NCBI RefSeq assembly: GCF_005952805.1
Contig: NZ_CP040709.1
Location: 1,736,001-1,800,000, forward strand
From: Inhella inkyongensis
GTDB lineage: Bacteria > Pseudomonadota > Gammaproteobacteria > Burkholderiales > Burkholderiaceae_C
Direction: 5' to 3'
DNA: 64,000 bases
Numbering within the stretch: position 1 is the first letter of the stretch; every line of letters begins with the position of its first letter. Made by a program: the position numbers and the translations under genes. Under the pieces are notes generated by a model. It did no database searches. It was not told the DNA's origin and saw only the letters and a program-made list of their open reading frames with translations. Positions 39,460-44,571 of the stretch are shown piece after piece.

Positions 39460-39517
39460 TGTTAACCGGCCACGCCCAGTGTTATCCGGCCGCGCTGCGG
39501 CTTAAAACCAAGTTAGC
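39460..39517 (+). other. attI-like recombination site
   Basis: Two direct repeats TGTTAACCGG (39460) and TGTTATCCGG (39480), 20 bp apart, precede a core TTAAAACCAAGTTAGCC ending at the crossover G^TT (39512). The layout and the core resemble class 1 attI1, which as recalled has ATGTTA repeats about 19 bp apart and CTAAAACAAAGTTAGGC. A third TGTTATCCGG is at 39381. A degenerate attC is the alternative reading. Confidence 0.6.
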
Positions 39518-39528
39518 CCTCACGAGTG

Positions 39529-39996
39529 ATGTCACAAGTCTCACTAGACGCGTTGGCCGCACTGCTTCGCTATTGCGAACAGTTTGCCAAGCAGATGCTT
39601 TCTGACGCAGGGGAGTTCCATCCGTTCGGTGCGTTCATCAACTCAAGCGGCGAACTCGAAGCCTTGGGTGGCTACCTCGGTACAGAGTTTCCTTCCGGAG
39701 GCGAGCTCTACACGCTCCTTGAAGGCGCGCTCGCTTCTATGGTTCACGAGCGCAAAGCTCGTGCGTATGCACTCGCGGCCAACGTAAACATGCCGGCACA
39801 GGTGTCCTCAATATTTACGGATGGTGTGCGCGTTCACATCGAAGCCCCTGGGTACTCGAGACTTGTCTACACGCCGTACCGCCTGCTCTCGTACCGAGCG
39901 ATTCGTAAGTTTCTTGCCGTGGTGCCCACAGTTGAGTATGCAGAACCTATCGCTGTCGATGTCCCCAACAAAGTCTTTGCTGCGGCTGAGGGCTAA
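39529..39996 (+). CDS. Integron cassette 1 protein, unknown function
   Basis: 155-residue soluble acidic protein. The ATG at 39529 is 17 nt inside the cassette (a GTG one codon earlier is possible); the ribosome site is poor. The N-terminal half has LLRYCEQFAKQMLSDAGEFHPFGAFI, in which GEFxPFGA recurs in a widespread small uncharacterised family, as far as I recall. The C-terminal half has VRVHIEAPGYSRLVYTPYRL, likely beta-strands. There is no signal peptide. The TAA lies inside the attC start box (39991-39997), as is usual for cassettes. No function is assigned. Confidence 0.8.
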   Translation: MSQVSLDALAALLRYCEQFAKQMLSDAGEFHPFGAFINSSGELEALGGYLGTEFPSGGELYTLLEGALASMVHERKARAYALAANVNMPAQVSSIFTDGVRVHIEAPGYSRLVYTPYRLLSYRAIRKFLAVVPTVEYAEPIAVDVPNKVFAAAEG

Positions 39997-40059
39997 CCTT
40001 TCGTTGCAGCCGACCCTGGCCGGCTGCGCCGTCCGGTCGGCTGAACTCCAACGTTAGAC
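39991..40059 (+). other. attC site of cassette 1
   Basis: R'' box GGCTAAC (39991-39997) and R' box GTTAGAC (40053-40059) bound a 69-bp site with inner arms AGCCGACC and GGTCGGCT. GAGGGCTAAC (39988-39997) is the reverse complement of the cassette's own first bases GTTAGCCCTC (39512-39521). Confidence 0.85.
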
Positions 40060-40082
40060 AACAAGGGAGCCACTGCGAACAT

Positions 40083-40475
40083 ATGAGCGATTACGTCGTC
40101 TATCACAAGGCAGAAAAGATGGGCTATCAAGCCCTAGACATTGAAAAGCTGGCGATCTACACAAAGAAGCCAACAGATGGCAAGGCAGGAAATCGAATCT
40201 GGCTAATTGCAGGCGAAGGCAGCCCTCGGCGCTACTACCTGAGGGCAACCTTTCTCATCGGTGGAGTCGAACCGTCGGAAAAGCCAGAGTTCAAGTCTCG
40301 GGTAACTGGGACCGACGGGCAATTGCTAGATCCAATGCCTCTTCTCAATAGTGAGGCATGGCTTCCTGGATTTGTGGAGGAGCAAGGTCGCTTCGCCTTT
40401 GGGTTCAATCGAATTCAGAATGCCGCTGCAGTTGCTGGCCTGCGGAAGTTGCTGCTTGCAAGCACTCTTCGGTAA
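40083..40475 (+). CDS. Integron cassette 2 protein, possible EVE-like domain
   Basis: 130-residue soluble protein of lower GC content and different codon use (many AAG, GAA, CAA, AAT). It begins YVVYHKAEKMGYQ, then GNRIWLIAGEGSPRRYYLRATF and DPMPLLNSEAWLPGF, and ends QGRFAFGFNRI. From memory this order of motifs matches a small domain found alone or fused to HNH nucleases, perhaps related to EVE/PUA-like folds that bind modified nucleotides. That is unverified. The ATG at 40083 lies 30 nt inside the cassette with AAGGGAG upstream. A DNA-modification or defence role is possible. Confidence 0.75.
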   Translation: MSDYVVYHKAEKMGYQALDIEKLAIYTKKPTDGKAGNRIWLIAGEGSPRRYYLRATFLIGGVEPSEKPEFKSRVTGTDGQLLDPMPLLNSEAWLPGFVEEQGRFAFGFNRIQNAAAVAGLRKLLLASTLR

Positions 40476-40507
40476 CCGGCTATGCACTTACTGGCGCACA
40501 GCTTGTT

Positions 40508-40618
40508 GTCTAACCAGTCGCTCAACCGGACCCGCAACGGCATGCCGCCTTCGGGCCTCATTTCATTCTGGCCCTGCGGCGTCATGCCGTCTCGGGCCGG
40601 TTAGCTCAAACGCTAGGA
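40508..40618 (+). other. attC site of cassette 2
   Basis: R'' box GTCTAAC (40508-40514) and a slightly degenerate R' box GCTAGGA (40612-40618) enclose a long hairpin with arms such as ACGGCAT/ATGCCGT and AACCGG/CCGGTT. GTTGTCTAAC (40505-40514) is the exact reverse complement of the cassette start GTTAGACAAC (40053-40062). At about 111 bp it is longer than class 1 cassette attC sites, like chromosomal integron sites. Confidence 0.82.
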
Positions 40619-40704
40619 CGTGCAGGATCCTTCGTGCTGGCGAAATGCTTGGCGGACTGTGGTCCAGTGCGCGAAGGCCGGTGACCACTGATGTTTAACC
40701 CCCC

Positions 40705-41238
40705 ATGCTCAGTGCCAGCCAGCCTCGAATGCGCCGCGTCTTTACATTGATCGCCGCCTTGGCTGTGTTCCTGCCCCTGAGTGCCTGCGCGCCGTGGCCG
40801 CATATCGAGCATCACCGCCCCAGCATGACGGGGCGACTGATGGAGGCCGGCCAGCCGGTTGCTGGCGCAGAGCTGTTCCTGGGGGCTCAGCCGGGCTCGA
40901 ACCAACCTTGCCGCGAGGTGGGTGAGCGCCTGGGCGTTTCTGGCCTCGATGGTCGCTTTGGCGTGGCGGCGCTTTCGAGGACCGTGCTGATGCATTCGTG
41001 GATTCAGTCACCCGAGCAGACGGGTCAACTCACCGCGCTGTGCATCCGGCGCCCGCCCCAGGACGTGCAGATCGGGGCGTTGGTGTGGATGTTCATCGAC
41101 AAGCCGCTGAGCGTCACCCTGGAATGCGAGCTGTCCCGGGCCCGAGGCCGTCAGGACTTGGGTAATGCGCAGGTTTCCAGTCCCCTGGGCCAGCCGCAGT
41201 TCTGTCACGCCGCGCGGGTGCCTGCGCAGGCCAGCTGA
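40705..41238 (+). CDS. Putative lipoprotein, unknown function
   Basis: 177-residue lipoprotein. The signal MRRVFTLIAALAVFLPL ends in the lipobox LSAC, so lipidation is expected at that Cys (about residue 28). The mature part starts APWPHIEHHRPSMTGRLMEAGQPVAGAELFLG, which looks like a carboxypeptidase-regulatory-type beta-sandwich. Three later Cys residues (PCREV, ALCIR, LECELS) are present. ATG at 40705 or 40729 could start it. It begins 86 bp after the last attC, but no attC follows it, so it is not a demonstrable cassette. Confidence 0.65.
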   Translation: MLSASQPRMRRVFTLIAALAVFLPLSACAPWPHIEHHRPSMTGRLMEAGQPVAGAELFLGAQPGSNQPCREVGERLGVSGLDGRFGVAALSRTVLMHSWIQSPEQTGQLTALCIRRPPQDVQIGALVWMFIDKPLSVTLECELSRARGRQDLGNAQVSSPLGQPQFCHAARVPAQAS

Positions 41239-41291
41239 CTCGCAGTTGGCGCCGCCCCCTTTTGGTATTGTTTTTTCTACGGAGATTCAGT

Positions 41292-41507
41292 ATGTCCAAC
41301 GCTGTCTTTATCGCCCTGGGCGCCTCCGCCATCGGTTTGCTGGTGGTTTTCTTCAGCGTGTTTGTCGCCAGTTCTGCCCGCAAGAAGATGGCCGCGCAAC
41401 AGGCGGTGCAACAGGCGGCACAACAGGCGGCACAACAGGCGGCACAACAGGCGGCACAACAGGCGGAAAAAGCCGGCTTGGCCGATGACCGGCCAGAGGC
41501 GCGCTGA
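41292..41507 (+). CDS. Small membrane protein with Gln/Ala repeat
   Basis: 71-residue protein with one membrane helix near the start (about 4-28, FIALGASAIGLLVVFFSVFV). Its cytoplasmic or periplasmic tail is made of AQQA units from a six-copy 12-bp DNA repeat, predicted to be helical or coiled coil. GGAG (41281) precedes the ATG at 41292. No family is recognised. A frame 30 bp longer starts upstream but lacks a ribosome site. Confidence 0.65.
   Translation: MSNAVFIALGASAIGLLVVFFSVFVASSARKKMAAQQAVQQAAQQAAQQAAQQAAQQAEKAGLADDRPEAR
41397..41466 (+). repeat. Six-copy 12-bp tandem repeat inside a small membrane protein gene
   Basis: CAACAGGCGG recurs at 41397, 41409, 41421, 41433, 41445 and 41457, with two-base linkers (TG once, then CA). 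The unit is a multiple of three, so copy number change alters the coiled tail by four residues without a frameshift. Confidence 0.9.
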
Positions 41508-41512
41508 GCGCT

Positions 41513-41550
41513 GACGGGCGGCGGGGCCGCAGGAGCGGTCCGCCGCCGTC
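41513..41550. terminator. Convergent hairpin, possible bidirectional terminator
   Basis: GACGGGCGGCGG and CCGCCGCCGTC pair with one bulge between the convergent small membrane protein and PCu(A)C genes. No U-tract is visible on either side. Confidence 0.35.
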
Positions 41551-42039
41551 TCAATGCGCGGTGTGTGAGGCCCGTCGGTCGCCGTGTCCGGCGACGAAGC
41601 CCAATCCCCGCACCGGGGCCTTGAGCTCCAGCACCTCGGGCTTGCCGTCGTTGCCCTTGAATTCCAGACGCACGCTGACTTGTTCGCCGGCCAGCAGCGG
41701 GGCCTTGAGGTCCATCAGCATCAGGTGCAGGCCGCCGGGTTTGAGCTGCACCGCTTGTCCGGCTGGCAGGTTCAGGCTGTCCACCGCGCGCATGCGCATG
41801 GTGTCGCCGTCCATCTTCATCTCATGGATCTCGACCCGCGCCGCGGCCGGGCTGCTGGCACCCATCAGACGCGCTCCATTGGGCGAGCGCAGCTCCACAA
41901 ACAGGCCGGTGGCCTTTTGCGCCGGCACGGTGGCGCGCACCCAGGGCTCGGTGGCCTGGGTCTGGGCCAGGGCCGGCTGGGGAAGGAGCAGGGCAGCGCC
42001 CAGCAGGGCCGGGCTCAGGAGGCGGAGGGCGAGGTTCAT
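41551..42039 (-). CDS. PCu(A)C-type periplasmic copper chaperone
   Basis: 162-residue exported protein with a signal peptide (1-25, ALLLPQPALA). It carries the copper site H-x-M...M...H-x-M: His and Met in EIHEMKMDGDTMRM and HLMLMDL. It probably delivers Cu(I) to cytochrome oxidase assembly. The C-terminus is His-rich (GHGDRRASHTAH). The ATG at 42039 gives a normal signal peptide; the open frame upstream runs into the divergent regulator region. It is read away from soxR. Confidence 0.9.
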   Translation of the reverse strand: MNLALRLLSPALLGAALLLPQPALAQTQATEPWVRATVPAQKATGLFVELRSPNGARLMGASSPAAARVEIHEMKMDGDTMRMRAVDSLNLPAGQAVQLKPGGLHLMLMDLKAPLLAGEQVSVRLEFKGNDGKPEVLELKAPVRGLGFVAGHGDRRASHTAH

Positions 42040-42104
42040 GGGGCGGGATTGTGCAACTCTGCGTGGCTGGCCGGGGCGGCCAAGGCGAGGCGGGCTTCCA
42101 AAGC

Positions 42105-42118
42105 TGAAGTGAGCTTCA
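42105..42118. promoter_or_regulatory. Palindrome between PCu(A)C and soxR genes
   Basis: TGAAG-TGAG-CTTCA is a perfect 5-bp inverted repeat in the divergent gap. MerR-family proteins such as SoxR bind palindromes of about 18 bp in their target promoters, so this may be the operator. No matching -35/-10 pair was fixed. Confidence 0.35.
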
Positions 42119-42175
42119 ATTCGAACGCAGAATGCAGTTTGAAGGCAGCAAGCCTCAGCCCCCCCGGAGCGGCCC

Positions 42176-42628
42176 ATGGAAGAGAGTTGGATGCCCATTG
42201 GCGAGTTGGCGCGGCGCGCCGGCCTGGCCAGTAGCGCGCTGCGCTATTACGAGAAGGAAGGCCTGATTGATGGCGGGCGGCGCCAGAGCAGCGGGCACCG
42301 CCACTACCCACGCCATGTGTTGCGGCGCCTGGCCTTCATTCGCGCGGCTCAGCAGGTGGGTTTGACCCTGCCCGAGATTCGCGGCCTGCTGGCCACCTTG
42401 CCCGAGGCCCGCACCCCCACCAAGGCCGACTGGGAGCGCCTGAGCCGCCAGTGGCTGCCGCTGCTGGAGGCACGCATTCGCGCGCTGCAGACCCTGCACG
42501 ACAAGCTCACCGGTTGCATCGGTTGCGGCTGCCTGTCGCTCAAGGCCTGCGCGCTCTACAACCCGGCGGATCAGGCGGCGGGCAAGGGGGCAGGGGCGCG
42601 CTACTTGCTGGGCGATCGGCCCGAGTGA
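42176..42628 (+). CDS. soxR: Redox-sensitive MerR-family regulator SoxR
   Basis: 150-residue regulator. The N-terminal winged helix is PIGELARRAGLASSALRYYEKEGLI, then a coiled-coil dimer helix. The [2Fe-2S] motif is complete: Cys114, Cys117, Cys119 and Cys125 in GCIGCGCLSLKAC. It therefore senses redox-cycling compounds or oxidants. GGAG precedes the ATG. In betaproteobacteria SoxR usually controls small sets of genes directly (pumps, oxidoreductases) without SoxS. Candidate targets here are itself, the divergent PCu(A)C gene, and the MAPEG and VOC genes that follow. Confidence 0.92.
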   Translation: MEESWMPIGELARRAGLASSALRYYEKEGLIDGGRRQSSGHRHYPRHVLRRLAFIRAAQQVGLTLPEIRGLLATLPEARTPTKADWERLSRQWLPLLEARIRALQTLHDKLTGCIGCGCLSLKACALYNPADQAAGKGAGARYLLGDRPE

Positions 42629-42689
42629 ATCCTTCCCCCTAGGATGTCGGCTCTCGGCCCATCGGGCCGCTTCAACCGAAAGAGACGAG

Positions 42690-43085
42690 ATGCACGCTGT
42701 GGACGTGGTGGCCATGCTGGCCCTGTTGCAGTACCTGGTGTTCGGCAGCCTGGTGGGCAAGGCGCGGGGGCGCTATGGCGTCAAGGCGCCGGCGGTGACC
42801 GGCGCAGAGGGTTTTGAGCGCGTCTACCGCGTGCAGATGAACACCTTGGAGTTGCTGGTGCCCCTGCTGCCGGCGCTCTATGGCGCGGCGCGCTACTGGC
42901 CGCAGGCCTATGTGGCTGCGGCCGGTGGGGTCTATCTGGTGGGGCGGGTGCTGTACTACCGCGCCTATGTCAGCGAGCCCAGCTCGCGCGGGCTGGGCTT
43001 TGTGCTGAGCATTGCGCCGGTGATGACCCTGGTGATCGCCACCCTGGTGCCGGCTTTGCTGGGCAAGCCCCTGCTCGTCGCATGA
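42690..43085 (+). CDS. MAPEG family membrane protein
   Basis: 131-residue protein with four hydrophobic helices. The family signature is present: FERVYRVQMNTLELL near residues 42-56, with the conserved Asn and Glu. MAPEG proteins include glutathione transferases and related detoxification enzymes. A ribosome site (GAGACGAG) precedes the ATG. The stop overlaps the VOC gene start by 4 nt (ATGA), and soxR is 61 bp upstream, which suits an oxidative-stress context. Confidence 0.9.
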   Translation: MHAVDVVAMLALLQYLVFGSLVGKARGRYGVKAPAVTGAEGFERVYRVQMNTLELLVPLLPALYGAARYWPQAYVAAAGGVYLVGRVLYYRAYVSEPSSRGLGFVLSIAPVMTLVIATLVPALLGKPLLVA

Positions 43086-43507
43086 TCCTCGCCCATCGCC
43101 ATGTGTTGGCCGTGCCGGATCTGGCCCGCAGCTGCGCCTTCTATCAACAGGCCTTGGGATTTGCCGTGCACGAGATGGGCGACCCCGGATGGCGCTGGCT
43201 GGAGCGCGATGGCTGCGTACTAATGCTGGGTGAATGCCCTGAGGCCCTGCCGGCCCAGGAGCTTGGAGACCACGGCTACTTCGCCTACTGGGAAGTGGAC
43301 GATGTTCAATTGGCCTACGAGCGCGCGCTGGCCGCCGGGGCCGAAATCCTCAAGCCCCCCACGACTGAAGCTTGGGGCATGAAGGAAATGGCGCTACGAA
43401 CCGTGGACGGCCACCGGCTGGTCCTGGGCCAGGATTTACAGCCGCGAGTGGAACTGGCTGTGCGCATGCGCGCTGCTTTCACCCGGGCGGCGCAGCAGCA
43501 GGCCTAA
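43082..43507 (+). CDS. VOC (glyoxalase/bleomycin resistance) family protein
   Basis: 141-residue single VOC module pair. It starts ILAHRHVLAVPDLARSCAFYQQALGF, has FAYWEVDDVQLAYERALAAGAEIL in the middle and ends the fold with LRTVDGHRLVLGQDL. His and Glu at the usual metal positions are partly present, so it may be an enzyme or a binding protein. The last 20 or so residues extend past the fold, and their codons overlap the dsbB 3' end on the other strand for 72 bp. The ATG overlaps the MAPEG stop. Confidence 0.88.
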   Translation: MILAHRHVLAVPDLARSCAFYQQALGFAVHEMGDPGWRWLERDGCVLMLGECPEALPAQELGDHGYFAYWEVDDVQLAYERALAAGAEILKPPTTEAWGMKEMALRTVDGHRLVLGQDLQPRVELAVRMRAAFTRAAQQQA

Positions 43508-43996
43508 GCCGATGGCCAGGCACATCAGAAACATCAGCCCGCTCCAGATTTCATAGGGCAGGCCCAGCAAGCGGTACTTGCCGGCTTCATTGCAGTTGGC
43601 CGTGATCATGAAAACCTCGGGCCAGCGCGTTTCCAGGTCGAAGTAGGTCAGAACACGCTCGGGCATCGAGAGCGCACAACTGGCCGACTCGGCCGCCACC
43701 TCGTGTTGGTAGGTGGCGGCGACAAGGCCGGCCAGGGCCAACAGCACCAGCGGTGCGCTGAACACACGCACCATTTGCTGGCGCGCGCGGCCGGCCTTGA
43801 CGCACAGTGCCACCACGCCGCCCGCCAGGCAGACGGCCGCGATGCCCATGAAAATCAGGCGTTGCAGCACGCACCAGGGGCAGGGCCGCACGTCATAGAC
43901 ATGCTGCGCCACCAGTGCGCTGCCCAGCGCGGCCAGGCAGGCCAGCGCAATCAGGAAGAGCAGGCGCGGGCTGTGATCCAGAAAACGTTCAATCAC
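43436..43996 (-). CDS. dsbB: Disulfide bond formation protein B
   Basis: Inner-membrane quinone reductase of 186 aa that reoxidises DsbA. Four membrane helices are visible. The first redox pair is Cys39-Pro-Trp-Cys42 and the second is Cys107 (ESASCALSM) and Cys135 (TANCNEAGK). The LQRLIF after CPWC is typical. The ATG overlaps the ridA stop as ATGA. Its last 24 codons overlap the end of the VOC gene on the opposite strand. Confidence 0.94.
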   Translation of the reverse strand: MIERFLDHSPRLLFLIALACLAALGSALVAQHVYDVRPCPWCVLQRLIFMGIAAVCLAGGVVALCVKAGRARQQMVRVFSAPLVLLALAGLVAATYQHEVAAESASCALSMPERVLTYFDLETRWPEVFMITANCNEAGKYRLLGLPYEIWSGLMFLMCLAIGLGLLLRRPGESSAHAHSQFHSRL

Positions 43997-44463
43997 TCGG
44001 CCAGCTCCGCAATCATTTCAATCTCCACGCAGGCGCCCAGCGGGATCTGCGCCACCCCGAAGGCACTGCGCGCATGGGCGCCGACCTCGGGGCCGAACAC
44101 CTGCACCATCAGCTCGGAGGCGCCATTGGTGACGAGGTGCTGCTCGGTGAACTGCGCGGTGGAGTTCACCAGGCTCATCAGCTTGACGATGCGCTTGACG
44201 CGCCCGAGGTTGCCGGTGGCGGCCTGCAGGGTGCCCAGCAGGTCGATGGCCACGGCGCGTGCGGCGGCCTGGCCGGTGGCGGTGTCGACGTCGGCGCCCA
44301 GCTGACCCACCCAGGGCTTGCCGTCCTTCTTGGCGATGTGGCCCGACAGAAAGACCAGATTGCCGCTGCGCACGAAGGGCACATAGGCGGCGGCGGGCAC
44401 CGCCACCGGGGGCAGGGTGATGCCAAGGGCTTGGAGGCGTTCGGCGATGTCGGCTGCGGGCAT
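43993..44463 (-). CDS. RidA family protein (YjgF/YER057c/UK114)
   Basis: 156-residue protein of the YjgF group. It begins with the RidA-type DIAERLQALGITLPP and has GNLVFLSGHIAKKDGK, then GRVKRIVKLMSLVNS, and FGPEVGAHARSAFGVAQIPLGACVEIEMIAEL. Archetype members hydrolyse 2-aminoacrylate; this longer subgroup, with ITLPP, is less studied, so the activity is inferred. It overlaps dsbB by 4 nt and is divergent from comEC (108 bp between starts). The start ATG is at 44463. Confidence 0.9.
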   Translation of the reverse strand: MPAADIAERLQALGITLPPVAVPAAAYVPFVRSGNLVFLSGHIAKKDGKPWVGQLGADVDTATGQAAARAVAIDLLGTLQAATGNLGRVKRIVKLMSLVNSTAQFTEQHLVTNGASELMVQVFGPEVGAHARSAFGVAQIPLGACVEIEMIAELAE

Positions 44464-44571
44464 GGTGGGGGTCGCTTCAGCGGAAAGAGTTAAGGGGGAA
44501 AGGGCGGAATCGTAGCGGCATGGGATTGCTCTGCACTTCCCTCCCAGGCCCCAAGCCGCGAGCATTCGGCC

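Larger units (their letters stand above)
39460..40618 (+). mobile_element. Integron remnant: attI-like site and two cassettes, no integrase
   Basis: An attI-like site (39460-39517) is followed by two gene cassettes, each with an open reading frame and an attC site. Cassette 1 begins at the G^TTAGCC at 39512 and cassette 2 at the G^TTAGAC at 40053. For each cassette, the 10 bases at its start are the exact reverse complement of the 10 bases opening its own attC, as required for an excised circle. The cassettes are visibly lower in GC than their neighbours. No intI gene is found on either side in the window; the next gene to the left is the HisP-like ATPase. Confidence 0.85.

Noticed and set aside
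40619..41238. Third integron cassette carrying the lipoprotein gene
   Set aside because: No complementary R'' box (expected GCACGTCCTAG) or attC follows the lipoprotein gene.
41397..41466. Possible CRISPR-like array
   Set aside because: Unit is 12 bp with 2-bp linkers, in frame within a small gene; no spacers.
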